Shown: positions 1 through 6,013 of the stretch, piece after piece
Position numbering within the stretch: position 1 is the stretch's first letter
Layout of the letters: each line of letters starts with the position of its first letter
Source of the DNA: Dysgonamonadaceae bacterium
Lineage (GTDB): Bacteria > Bacteroidota > Bacteroidia > Bacteroidales > Azobacteroidaceae
Direction: 5' to 3'
Assembly: GCA_031284225.1 (NCBI GenBank)
Contig: JAITAH010000227.1
Span: forward strand, 1-7,499
Length of the DNA: 7,499 bases
Notes under the pieces: generated by a model
The model's input: the letters and a program-made list of their open reading frames with translations, nothing else
Databases searched by the model: none
Told to the model about the DNA's origin: nothing
Position numbers and translations under genes: made by a program

Positions 1-772
1 AAGTCCGGAAGAAATCCGGAAAGAAAAACCCTGTTACGATTTTAATCGAAAATCCATCCTGTTTTTGGGCGGATTTCAAGTATTTGATAAAAACGGCGAA
101 AACATAACCGGCGAATTTACGCCTACATTGAAATTTATTTTGGTGTTGATTATTCTCTATGCCAATAATAAAGGAATCTCCTCGTGGAAATTGCAGGAAT
201 TACTGTGGTTCGATAAAACGGAAGAAGCTGCCCGGAACAATCGGAATGTCAACATCAGTAAATTAAGGCTTATCCTTCAGAAGTTGGGCGAGATAGACAT
301 AACCAATCAAAACGGCTATTGGACCATTGCCTTGCCGGACGATGTGCTTTGCGATTATAAAGAAACGTTACGGTTGGTAAACCAAATCCAAAATGAAACG
401 ACAACCGCTAAAGAAGATTTATTGCGACTGCTATCGCTTCTTGATTATGGCCAGATGCTTCCGAATATCCAATTGGAATGGGTGGATAATTTCAAAACAG
501 ATTTTACGAACGCCGTTATGGACGCGTTGATCTATCTGGTTAACAATGAGAAAAATTCGTTTTACAACCAGCCGGAAATACGCTTGAAGATTGCCGATTC
601 GCTGTTAAAATTGGATTCCATTCATGAAGAAGCGATCGGCATCAAATGCAAAGCTTATATCAAAATGGGGAAAAAAAGCCTGGCTAAAGCTACTTTTGAA
701 AATTTCAGCCGGGAATATAAGTTGATGTTGGGAGAACCTTATCCTGGCTCCGGTAAAGACTTTTGGGAGTAA
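1..772 (+). CDS. C-terminal part of a large Bacteroidetes-type winged-helix transcriptional regulator (5' end outside window)
   Basis: The reading frame is open from the first full codon at position 2 to a TAA at 770-772, giving 256 visible residues. There is no credible start: the only nearby candidate is a TTG at 65 inside a conserved beta-strand. I read it as the C-terminal output part of a larger protein. After a charged linker, a strand around residues 18-30 (LFLGGFQVFD) leads into a winged-helix DNA-binding fold at about residues 40-113. Visible there are LLWFD (67-71), the helix NVNISKLRLIL (82-92) that should be the recognition helix, and the hairpin NGYWTI (104-109). A helical region like the BTAD/TPR part of SARP-type activators follows to the end. 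In Bacteroidetes this module commonly sits at the end of long proteins with a sensory N-terminal part and a membrane segment; that part is not visible here. Target genes are unknown. It is unrelated to the ribosomal genes downstream. Confidence 0.75.
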   Translation, partial: SPEEIRKEKPCYDFNRKSILFLGGFQVFDKNGENITGEFTPTLKFILVLIILYANNKGISSWKLQELLWFDKTEEAARNNRNVNISKLRLILQKLGEIDITNQNGYWTIALPDDVLCDYKETLRLVNQIQNETTTAKEDLLRLLSLLDYGQMLPNIQLEWVDNFKTDFTNAVMDALIYLVNNEKNSFYNQPEIRLKIADSLLKLDSIHEEAIGIKCKAYIKMGKKSLAKATFENFSREYKLMLGEPYPGSGKDFWE

Positions 773-842
773 CGGACGCCCTGCGCTGCTGAGGTGATTG
801 AGTTATTACAATAAAGTTTTTTCAAAGAAAACGTAAATTTTC

Positions 843-852
843 CATACGTATG
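843..852. repeat. 10-bp perfect palindrome just upstream of the rpsH promoter
   Basis: CATACGTATG is its own reverse complement. It ends 24 bp before the -7 box at 877-884 and overlaps the likely -33 region, a position where a dimeric DNA-binding protein could block or help RNA polymerase. Palindromes of this length occur several times by chance in 7.5 kb, so an operator role is only a possibility. Confidence 0.3.
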
Positions 853-884
853 TTAGGCTGTTTTCCAAAAATATATTATCTTTG
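853..884 (+). promoter_or_regulatory. Bacteroidetes-type (sigma-ABfr) promoter for the rpsH operon
   Basis: TATCTTTG at 877-884 matches the primary-sigma -7 consensus TAnnTTTG of Bacteroidetes exactly. A weak -33 element, TTAG at 853-856, lies 20 bp upstream, within the usual spacing. Transcription should start near 890, leaving a leader of about 135 nt before rpsH. No other promoter of comparable quality lies between the upstream regulator gene and rpsH, and the gap is far longer than any other gap in the cluster. The start site is inferred from the consensus. Confidence 0.65.
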
Positions 885-928
885 CATCCCATTTTAGGCG
901 CATTTTGCAAAGAATGTAAATAAAATGG

Positions 929-972
929 CTTGATTTTCAGTAGATAAAGAAATTTTCAACTAAAAAATCAAG
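929..972 (+). promoter_or_regulatory. Inverted repeat in the rpsH leader (9-bp stem, 26-nt loop)
   Basis: CTTGATTTT at 929-937 is the exact reverse complement of AAAATCAAG at 964-972, so the transcribed leader can form a 9-bp stem closing a 26-nt A-rich loop. It is transcribed if the promoter at 877-884 is correct. With the stronger hairpin at 987-1010 it could form a two-domain leader RNA. The stem is AT-rich and of moderate strength; no functional assignment can be made from sequence alone. Confidence 0.4.
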
Positions 973-986
973 AGCGAGTGTTAAAT

Positions 987-1010
987 ATTGTCCGGGCAGC
1001 CCGGATCAAT
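987..1010 (+). promoter_or_regulatory. GC-rich hairpin in the rpsH leader, 14 nt before the start codon
   Basis: TCCGGG (991-996) pairs perfectly with CCCGGA (1000-1005) around a CAG loop. The stem continues as ATTG (987-990) with CAAT (1007-1010), leaving a single bulged U at 1006. It stands out as a GC block in an otherwise AT-rich leader. No uninterrupted U-tract follows, so it is not a typical intrinsic terminator. Its position just before the rpsH start fits a translational or autoregulatory element, since S8 is the classical autoregulator of the spc operon in E. coli. Whether S8 binds here is inference. Confidence 0.5.
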
Positions 1011-1024
1011 TTAATTATTAAAAA

Positions 1025-1420
1025 ATGACAGATCCTATTGCAGATTATCTGACAAGACTACGGAATGCCATCAAAGCGAAACATCGCGTGGTGGACATTC
1101 CCGCGTCGAATTTGAAGAAGGAAATAACAAAAATCCTCTTCGACAAAGGCTACATCTTGAATTACAAGTTTGTAGAGGACGGTCCTCAAGGCTTGATTAA
1201 AATCGCCTTGAAGTATGACCCCGTAAATAAAGTGAACGCAATCAAAACCCTGAAGCGTATTTCCACGCCGGGTTTGCGTCGCTACACCGGTTACAAGGAA
1301 ATACCTTATGTGTTGAACGGACTGGGTATTGCCGTGCTGAGTACTTCCCGAGGAGTGATGACAGACAAAGAAGCCCGCGACCTGAAAATCGGCGGCGAAG
1401 TTTTATGTTATGTTTACTAA
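1025..1420 (+). CDS. rpsH: 30S ribosomal protein S8 (uS8)
   Basis: A complete 131-residue S8, the normal length. S8 is a primary binder of 16S rRNA in the central domain and organises the 30S platform. The N-terminal part begins [14 protein letters not shown], a family hallmark. The C-terminal RNA-binding half carries ISTPGLRRY (about residues 79-87), [16 protein letters not shown] (about 99-114) and the ending GGEVLCYVY. The ATG follows an A-rich stretch without a Shine-Dalgarno sequence, usual in this phylum. It is the first gene of the visible run and sits behind its own promoter and a structured leader. In most bacteria rpsN (S14) directly precedes it, but here an unrelated regulator gene does. 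In E. coli S8 represses the spc operon by binding its mRNA; the leader here could serve the same end, though that is unproven. Confidence 0.97.
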   Translation: MTDPIADYLTRLRNAIKAKHRVVDIPASNLKKEITKILFDKGYILNYKFVEDGPQGLIKIALKYDPVNKVNAIKTLKRISTPGLRRYTGYKEIPYVLNGLGIAVLSTSRGVMTDKEARDLKIGGEVLCYVY

Positions 1421-1423
1421 AAA

Positions 1424-1428
1424 GGAGG
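1424..1428 (+). promoter_or_regulatory. Strong Shine-Dalgarno site for rplF
   Basis: GGAGG lies 7 nt before the rplF ATG at 1436, directly after the rpsH stop codon. It is part of a 12-mer (TAAAAAGGAGGA, 1418-1429) that recurs exactly before rpmD. Most other starts in the window have no such site, so this one is notable in a phylum where the anti-Shine-Dalgarno is normally sequestered. Confidence 0.8.
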
Positions 1429-1435
1429 AAAACGT

Positions 1436-1987
1436 ATGTCAAGAATAGGAAAATTACCCATCACGGTGCCCGCTAAAGTAAGCGTGTCGCAAAAAGACCA
1501 TGTAATTACGGTGAAAGGCCCCAAAGGCGAATTGTCGCAATACGTCAATCCCGCTATCAAAGTGGAAGTAAACGACGGTGTATTAACGGTATCTCGCTCC
1601 GACGACGAACGACAAAACCGCGCCATGCACGGATTATACCGCGCATTGATCAACAATATGATTGTGGGCGTATCGGAAGGATACAAGAAAGAATTGGAAT
1701 TAGTCGGCGTTGGTTATCGCGTGTCGAGTGCCGGCAATGTATTGGATTTTGCATTAGGTTACACACACAATATCTTTTTGCAATTACCTCCGGAAATCAA
1801 AGTGGAAACCAAGACGGAACGGAATAAAAATCCCTTGGTAATTTTAGAATCGGCCGATAAACAACTCATCGGACAGGCTTGCGCGAAAATCCGCTCGTTC
1901 CGGAAAGTAGAGCCCTACAAAGGAAAAGGTATTCGCTTTGTGGGAGAAGTCGTTCGCCGGAAATCCGGAAAATCGGCAAGTAAATAA
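1436..1987 (+). CDS. rplF: 50S ribosomal protein L6 (uL6)
   Basis: A complete 183-residue L6, slightly longer than the E. coli protein (about 177). L6 binds 23S rRNA near the sarcin-ricin loop and the base of the L7/L12 stalk, where elongation factors dock. The start MSRIGKLPITVP is the family N-terminus. The protein shows the expected duplicated fold: domain one at about residues 1-80 and domain two at about 83-175. The conserved rRNA-binding motif KVEPYKGKGIR is near residues 157-167, followed by a basic tail ending KSGKSASK. The gene begins 15 nt after the rpsH stop behind a GGAGG site, which fixes the ATG at 1436. Confidence 0.97.
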   Translation: MSRIGKLPITVPAKVSVSQKDHVITVKGPKGELSQYVNPAIKVEVNDGVLTVSRSDDERQNRAMHGLYRALINNMIVGVSEGYKKELELVGVGYRVSSAGNVLDFALGYTHNIFLQLPPEIKVETKTERNKNPLVILESADKQLIGQACAKIRSFRKVEPYKGKGIRFVGEVVRRKSGKSASK

Positions 1988-2005
1988 TCGAAAACTGAAA
2001 TTAGC

Positions 2006-2350
2006 ATGACAACAAAGGAATTAAGAAGAAAAAAGATAAAACAGCGGGTGCGCAAGCACATTTCAGGAACCGCCGAACGCCCCCGTCTAAGCGTGTTTAG
2101 AAGCAACAAACAGATTTACGCTCAGGTTATCGACGATTTGACCGGCCGGACATTGGCTGCCGCTTCTTCGCTGGGAATAACGGAAAAAGCGCCGAAAAAG
2201 GAAATTGCAGCCAAAGTAGGCGAACTTATTGCTCAGAAATCGAAAGAAGCCGGCGTCGAAGTCGTCGTTTTCGACCGGAACGGGTATTTATACCATGGCA
2301 GAGTAAAAGAATTGGCAGAAGCAGCCCGTAAAGGCGGACTTAAATTTTAA
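2006..2350 (+). CDS. rplR: 50S ribosomal protein L18 (uL18)
   Basis: A complete 114-residue L18, the usual bacterial length. With L5 it binds 5S rRNA and anchors it to the central protuberance of the large subunit. The first 20 or so residues form a very basic tail ([17 protein letters not shown]). Then come [20 protein letters not shown] and the C-terminal signature [20 protein letters not shown] with the ending LKF. The gap after rplF is 18 nt, with no Shine-Dalgarno site before the ATG. It ends with tandem TAA TAA stops at 2348-2353, only 6 nt before rpsE, so the two genes are probably translated in close succession. Confidence 0.97.
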   Translation: MTTKELRRKKIKQRVRKHISGTAERPRLSVFRSNKQIYAQVIDDLTGRTLAAASSLGITEKAPKKEIAAKVGELIAQKSKEAGVEVVVFDRNGYLYHGRVKELAEAARKGGLKF

Positions 2351-2356
2351 TAAGAA

Positions 2357-2872
2357 ATGGCAGTAAATAATAAAGTAAAGTCAACAAACGACTTGGAATT
2401 GAAAGACCGCTTGGTAGCCATCAATCGCGTAACGAAAGTTACCAAAGGGGGACGTACCTTCAGCTTCGCCGCGATCGTGGTAGTAGGAAACGAAGACGGG
2501 ATTGTCGGCTGGGGCTTAGGCAAAGCCGGCGAAGTAACCGCCGCCATCGCCAAAGGGGTTGAAGCGGCTAAAAAGAACTTGATTAAAGTTCCCATCTATA
2601 AAGGAACCATTCCTCACGAACAAATCGCCAAATTCGGCGGCGCGCAGGTGTTTATCAAACCGGCTACCCACGGTACCGGAGTGAAAGCCGGTGGCGCTAT
2701 GCGTGCGGTATTGGAAAGTGTCGGAATTACCGACGTTTTGGCTAAATCGAAAGGTTCGTCCAATCCGCATAACTTGGTGAAAGCTACCCTCGCCGCTTTG
2801 AGCGAATTGCGCGATCCGGCTATGGTAGCCCAAAACAGAGGAATATCGGTAGAAAGAGTATTTAAAGGATAA
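2357..2872 (+). CDS. rpsE: 30S ribosomal protein S5 (uS5)
   Basis: A complete 171-residue S5, the normal length. S5 sits on the back of the small subunit near the mRNA entry and affects decoding accuracy and the helicase activity of the ribosome. The N-terminal double-stranded-RNA-binding-like domain spans about residues 18-80, with [19 protein letters not shown] and [10 protein letters not shown]. The C-terminal domain contains [19 protein letters not shown] and the conserved [14 protein letters not shown]. No Shine-Dalgarno site precedes the ATG. The next gene, rpmD, starts 16 nt after the stop, and the stop codon itself forms the first bases of its ribosome-binding element. Confidence 0.97.
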   Translation: MAVNNKVKSTNDLELKDRLVAINRVTKVTKGGRTFSFAAIVVVGNEDGIVGWGLGKAGEVTAAIAKGVEAAKKNLIKVPIYKGTIPHEQIAKFGGAQVFIKPATHGTGVKAGGAMRAVLESVGITDVLAKSKGSSNPHNLVKATLAALSELRDPAMVAQNRGISVERVFKG

Positions 2873-2875
2873 AAA

Positions 2876-2880
2876 GGAGG
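2876..2880 (+). promoter_or_regulatory. Strong Shine-Dalgarno site for rpmD
   Basis: GGAGG lies 8 nt before the rpmD ATG at 2889. The surrounding 12-mer (2870-2881), which starts with the rpsE stop codon, is identical to the one before rplF. It decides the start of the short rpmD gene. Confidence 0.8.
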
Positions 2881-2888
2881 ATACAGAT

Positions 2889-3065
2889 ATGGCAACGATA
2901 AAAATTAAACAAGTAAGAAGTCGCATCGGATGTCCGAAAACGCAAAAGCTGACTTTAGATGCTTTGGGCCTGCGTAAAACAGGCCGTGTGGTAGAACACA
3001 ACGATAATCCGGCCATCCGGGGTATGATTGAGAAAGTTAAACATTTAGTAGAAGTAGAACAATGA
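2889..3065 (+). CDS. rpmD: 50S ribosomal protein L30 (uL30)
   Basis: A complete 58-codon gene, translated by hand from the ATG at 2889 to the TGA at 3063-3065. L30 is a small protein at the base of the central protuberance of the 50S subunit; it is about 58-60 residues in bacteria and absent from some lineages. The sequence starts [17 protein letters not shown]. It shows the family pattern [18 protein letters not shown], followed by [19 protein letters not shown]. The start follows a GGAGG site by 8 nt. The stop overlaps the rplO start by 4 nt (ATGA), which suggests coupled translation of L30 and L15. Its place between rpsE and rplO is the standard one. Confidence 0.95.
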   Translation: MATIKIKQVRSRIGCPKTQKLTLDALGLRKTGRVVEHNDNPAIRGMIEKVKHLVEVEQ

Positions 3066-3508
3066 ATTTATCCAATTTAAAACCTGCCGAAGGTTCCACA
3101 AAAACCCGCAAACGAATCGGTCGCGGACCGGGTTCGGGACTGGGAGGAACTTCCACAAGAGGTCATAAAGGTCAGAAATCGCGGTCGGGCTATTCCAAAA
3201 AAATCGGTTTTGAAGGCGGTCAGATGCCTATTCAACGGCGATTACCGAAATTCGGTTTCAAAAACATCAACCATATTGAATACAAAGCAATCAATTTGAG
3301 CGTTTTGCAGGAATTGGCCGATGCCCGGCAATTGACGAAAATCGGTATCGACGAATTAAAGAAAGCCGGATTTGTTTCGTCGAAACACTTAGTGAAAATC
3401 CTTGCCAAAGGAACCGTTACTTCCGCGTTGGAAATTACCGCTCACGCGTTTTCCAAAACCGCCGAAGAAGCGATTACGAAAGCAGGAGGAACGGCCGTAA
3501 AACTCTAA
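3062..3508 (+). CDS. rplO: 50S ribosomal protein L15 (uL15)
   Basis: A complete 148-residue L15, the typical length. It is a late-assembly large-subunit protein with a long, extended N-terminal arm that threads into 23S rRNA. That arm is rich in Gly, Arg and Lys: [21 protein letters not shown] at about residues 18-38, then [20 protein letters not shown]. The globular C-terminal half ends [13 protein letters not shown], matching the family pattern in which an AGG motif lies close to the end. Its ATG overlaps the rpmD stop (ATGA), and secY follows after 4 nt. No separate ribosome-binding site is visible, consistent with translation coupled to rpmD. Confidence 0.97.
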   Translation: MNLSNLKPAEGSTKTRKRIGRGPGSGLGGTSTRGHKGQKSRSGYSKKIGFEGGQMPIQRRLPKFGFKNINHIEYKAINLSVLQELADARQLTKIGIDELKKAGFVSSKHLVKILAKGTVTSALEITAHAFSKTAEEAITKAGGTAVKL

Positions 3509-3512
3509 CGCG

Positions 3513-4853
3513 ATGAGAGCAATTGATACGATCAAAAACATCTGGAAGATAGAAGATCTGAAAAACCGGATCATTCTTACCTTCCTGTTAATTGTGGTTT
3601 ACCGTTTCTTATCCGTTATCACGCTTCCGGGGATTAATCCCGGCGACTTGACGGCGTTACAAGCGCAAACCCAGGGCGGTTTGATGAGTTTGCTGGATAT
3701 GTTTTCGGGAGGGGCTTTCTCCAATGCGTCGATTGTCGCTTTGGGAATTATGCCCTACATCTCGGCGTCTATCGTGATACAGCTGTTGGCGATTGCGGTG
3801 CCTTATTTTCAGAAACTGCAACGCGAAGGCGAAAGCGGACGACGGAAAATCAACCAATATACCCGTTATTTGACGATTGCCATCCTGATACTTCAGGCTC
3901 CGACCTATTTGGTGAACCTCAGCGTACAAATGCGGCAGGCGGGAGCAATGCTTCCGGGCGGTGTGTGGTTTACGGTTTCTTCGACGATTATTCTCGCCGC
4001 CGGCTCGATGTTTGTCTTGTGGTTGGGCGAAAGGATTACGGACAAAGGGATCGGTAACGGGGTTTCATTCATTATTATGGTGGGGATTATCGCCCGCTTG
4101 CCGGAAGCGCTGACGCAGGAATTTATCTCGCGTATGAGCGAAACGGCCGGTGGTTTGATTATGATGCTGGTAGAAATTATTGTCTTGCTGGCTGTGATTG
4201 CAGGCGCTATCTTGTTGGTGCAGGGTACCCGGCGAATACCGGTTCAATACGCGAAGCAAATGGTGGGTAACCGGCAATTCGGCGGCGCACGGCAATACAT
4301 TCCCTTAAAAGTAAATGCAGCCAATGTGATGCCGATCATCTTTGCACAGGCAATCATGTTTATTCCGGTTTCGTTGATGGGTTTCGGTTCCAATCCGGAC
4401 AGTTGGGCGTTCAAAATATTCGGTTCGCTGACCGATATTAACGGTTTCTGGTACAACTTTATCGACGTGGTGCTGATCATCATGTTTACCTATTTTTATA
4501 CGGCGATTACCATCAACCCCAAACAGATGGCGGAAGACCTGAAACGCAACAACGGCTTTATTCCGGGTATTAAACCGGGGAAGAAAACGGCTGAATACAT
4601 CGACGAAATCATGTCGCGGATTACTTTGCCGGGTTCGTTGTTCCTTGCGCTGGTGGCTATTATGCCGGCGTTTGCCAAATTGTTCGGCATCCAGCAGGCT
4701 TTTGCTTCGTTCTTCGGAGGAACCTCGCTGTTGATTCTGGTGGGTGTGGTGTTGGATACTTTACAACAAGTGGAAAGCCATTTGTTGATGCGTCATTACG
4801 ACGGATTGCTGAAATCCGGAAGAATTAAAGGCCGTTCGGGTCAGATGTATTGA
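3513..4853 (+). CDS. secY: Protein translocase channel subunit SecY
   Basis: A complete 446-residue SecY, the channel through which SecA and ribosomes send proteins across or into the inner membrane, working with SecE and SecG. Ten hydrophobic segments can be placed at roughly residues 18-38, 72-92, 117-137, 151-171, 180-196, 213-236, 268-290, 313-334, 372-392 and 400-419. The plug region is near 58-70 (MSLLDMFSGGAFSN). The cytosolic loop after the sixth segment has RRIPVQYAKQM (240-250). The loop after the eighth has NPKQMAEDLKRNNGFIPGIK. In that loop, Lys354 occupies the place of the functionally important Arg357 of E. coli SecY (GIRPG); I suspect this is normal for the phylum. The gene starts 4 nt after rplO and its TGA overlaps the map ATG by one base. 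Confidence 0.98.
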   Translation: MRAIDTIKNIWKIEDLKNRIILTFLLIVVYRFLSVITLPGINPGDLTALQAQTQGGLMSLLDMFSGGAFSNASIVALGIMPYISASIVIQLLAIAVPYFQKLQREGESGRRKINQYTRYLTIAILILQAPTYLVNLSVQMRQAGAMLPGGVWFTVSSTIILAAGSMFVLWLGERITDKGIGNGVSFIIMVGIIARLPEALTQEFISRMSETAGGLIMMLVEIIVLLAVIAGAILLVQGTRRIPVQYAKQMVGNRQFGGARQYIPLKVNAANVMPIIFAQAIMFIPVSLMGFGSNPDSWAFKIFGSLTDINGFWYNFIDVVLIIMFTYFYTAITINPKQMAEDLKRNNGFIPGIKPGKKTAEYIDEIMSRITLPGSLFLALVAIMPAFAKLFGIQQAFASFFGGTSLLILVGVVLDTLQQVESHLLMRHYDGLLKSGRIKGRSGQMY

Positions 4854-5629
4854 TGATTTATCTAAAGACAGACGAAGAAATAGAGTATATGCGTGTGGCT
4901 AATCGTTTGGTCGGCGCTACTTTAGCAGAAGTGGCAAAGCATATCGAACCGGGGATTACCACGCTTCAGTTGGATAAGATAGGGGATGCATTTATCCGCG
5001 ATCAGGGAGGAATTCCCTTGTTCAAAGGATACCGGGGATTTCCCAATGCGCTCTGTATTTCGGTCAATGAAAATGTTGTTCACGGCATTCCGGGCGATTA
5101 CCGCCTGAAAGAAGGCGATATAGTTTCGCTCGATTGCGGAGTAAAAATAAACGGTTATTGCGGCGACTCGGCCTACACGTTTGAAGTAGGCGAAGTCAAA
5201 CCCGAAATAAAAAAGCTGTTGCAAACCACCAAAGAAGCTTTATACGCCGGGATAAACGTAGCCGTGGAAGGAAAACGAATCGGCGATATAGGAAATACGA
5301 TTCAACATTATTGCGAAGACAAGGGCTATAGCGTAGTCCGCGATTTGGTAGGCCATGGCATCGGCAGAGAAATGCACGAAGATCCGGAAGTTCCCAATTA
5401 TGGGAAAAAAGGTTACGGAGCGCTGTTGAAAAGCGGGATGTGCCTTGCCATAGAACCGATGATCAATATGGGAAAGAAGAACGTGAAGGTAGAAAAAGAT
5501 GGATGGACCATTCGCACTGCCGACCGCAAGCCTTCCGCCCATTACGAGCACACCATCGCAATTCGGCAAGGAAAAGCAGATATCTTATCCACCTTCGAGT
5601 TGATAGATCAGGTTTTACAAAATAAATAA
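4853..5629 (+). CDS. map: Type I methionine aminopeptidase
   Basis: A metalloprotease that removes the initiator Met from new proteins at the ribosome exit. I chose the ATG at 4853, which overlaps the secY TGA (TGATG), giving 258 residues; a TTG one codon upstream would also be in frame but is unlikely. All the metal and catalytic residues of the pita-bread fold are visible: His77 (VVHGIPG), Asp94 (SLDCG), Asp105 (GDSAYTF), His168 (GHGIG), His175, Glu201 (AIEPM) and Glu232 (YEHTIAI). There is no N-terminal zinc-finger extension, so it is the short bacterial form (MetAP1a). Its place between secY and infA is common in Bacteroidetes and many other bacteria. It fits a unit that makes, processes and exports proteins. 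Confidence 0.97.
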   Translation: MIYLKTDEEIEYMRVANRLVGATLAEVAKHIEPGITTLQLDKIGDAFIRDQGGIPLFKGYRGFPNALCISVNENVVHGIPGDYRLKEGDIVSLDCGVKINGYCGDSAYTFEVGEVKPEIKKLLQTTKEALYAGINVAVEGKRIGDIGNTIQHYCEDKGYSVVRDLVGHGIGREMHEDPEVPNYGKKGYGALLKSGMCLAIEPMINMGKKNVKVEKDGWTIRTADRKPSAHYEHTIAIRQGKADILSTFELIDQVLQNK

Positions 5630-5632
5630 TAT

Positions 5633-5851
5633 ATGGCTAAACAGGCAGCAATCGAACAAGACGGGATCATTGTAGAAGCATTGTCGAACGCAATGTTCCG
5701 GGTGGAGTTGGAAAACGGGCATGAAATCACTGCTCATATTTCGGGGAAGATGCGGATGCACTACATCAAAATTCTTCCCGGAGATAAGGTGAAAGTGGAA
5801 ATGTCGCCCTACGATTTGTCTAAAGGCCGTATTTCGTTTCGATATAAATAA
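5633..5851 (+). CDS. infA: Translation initiation factor IF-1
   Basis: A complete 72-residue IF1, the standard length: a single OB-fold protein that binds the 30S A site during initiation and assists IF2 and IF3. The sequence shows the family core: [18 protein letters not shown], then [39 protein letters not shown]. The ATG follows the map stop by only 3 nt and no Shine-Dalgarno site is present. After the stop, a run of nine A residues (5850-5858) forms most of the 14-nt gap to rpmJ, the A-rich kind of spacer that initiation in this phylum favours. Confidence 0.98.
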   Translation: MAKQAAIEQDGIIVEALSNAMFRVELENGHEITAHISGKMRMHYIKILPGDKVKVEMSPYDLSKGRISFRYK

Positions 5852-5865
5852 AAAAAAACAAGAAT

Positions 5866-5982
5866 ATGAAAGTAAGAGCTTCCATCAAAAAGCGTGGCGC
5901 CGATTCGAAAATTGTACGTAGAAAAGGGCGCTTGTATGTGATCGATAAGAAAAATCCTAAATTCAAACAACGTCAAGGATAA
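5866..5982 (+). CDS. rpmJ: 50S ribosomal protein L36 (bL36), zinc-free form
   Basis: A 38-codon gene from ATG 5866 to TAA 5980-5982, translated by hand. It starts [10 protein letters not shown] and ends NPKFKQRQG, the family ends, and is the same length as the E. coli protein. L36 is a tiny late-assembly protein that binds 23S rRNA near the peptidyl-transferase side of the 50S subunit. The classical form binds one zinc through three Cys and one His. Aligned without gaps to E. coli L36 (from memory), all four ligands are replaced here: position 11 is Gly, 14 Ser, 27 Asp and 33 Phe. This is therefore a C-minus paralogue, which needs no zinc. It lies in the expected place between infA and rpsM. 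Confidence 0.95.
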   Translation: MKVRASIKKRGADSKIVRRKGRLYVIDKKNPKFKQRQG

Positions 5983-5988
5983 TTGTAT

Positions 5989-5996
5989 TATTTTTG
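5989..5996 (+). promoter_or_regulatory. Possible internal promoter (-7 box) before rpsM
   Basis: TATTTTTG matches the Bacteroidetes -7 consensus TAnnTTTG in the 31-nt gap between rpmJ and rpsM, the largest gap inside the gene run. No clear -33 TTG element is found about 20 bp upstream, within the end of rpmJ. Transcription from here would begin almost at the rpsM start and could give extra alpha-operon mRNA. The AT-rich setting makes a chance match plausible. Confidence 0.4.
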
Positions 5997-6013
5997 CTAA
6001 AATTTTTAAGTAA

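Noticed and set aside
65..772. Treating the TTG at 65 as the true start of the regulator gene
   Set aside because: The frame is open to the left edge, and the residues before the TTG (linker plus first beta-strand) continue the conserved domain, so the gene starts outside the window.
803..822. Possible terminator after the regulator gene (T-run 817-822)
   Set aside because: The only upstream stem is about four A-T pairs, far too weak for an intrinsic terminator.
866..873. Minus-strand match to the TAnnTTTG promoter box
   Set aside because: It lies in an A/T run and would transcribe antisense into the regulator gene, with no gene on that strand to serve; most likely chance.
987..1010. Reading the GC hairpin before rpsH as a transcription terminator
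   Set aside because: The following bases are mixed A and T without a continuous U-run, and the hairpin lies after the promoter and directly before an essential gene.
2516..3016. 166-codon open frame on the minus strand across rpsE and rpmD
   Set aside because: It overlaps two well-supported ribosomal genes and shows no domain; it is an antisense shadow.
3484..3489. GGAGGA as a Shine-Dalgarno site for secY
   Set aside because: It lies about 24 nt before the ATG, inside the rplO coding sequence, where it encodes the conserved AGG of L15.
4850..4852. TTG start for map, one codon before the ATG
   Set aside because: The ATG at 4853 overlaps the secY stop in a typical TGATG arrangement, and the family N-terminus needs no extra residue.
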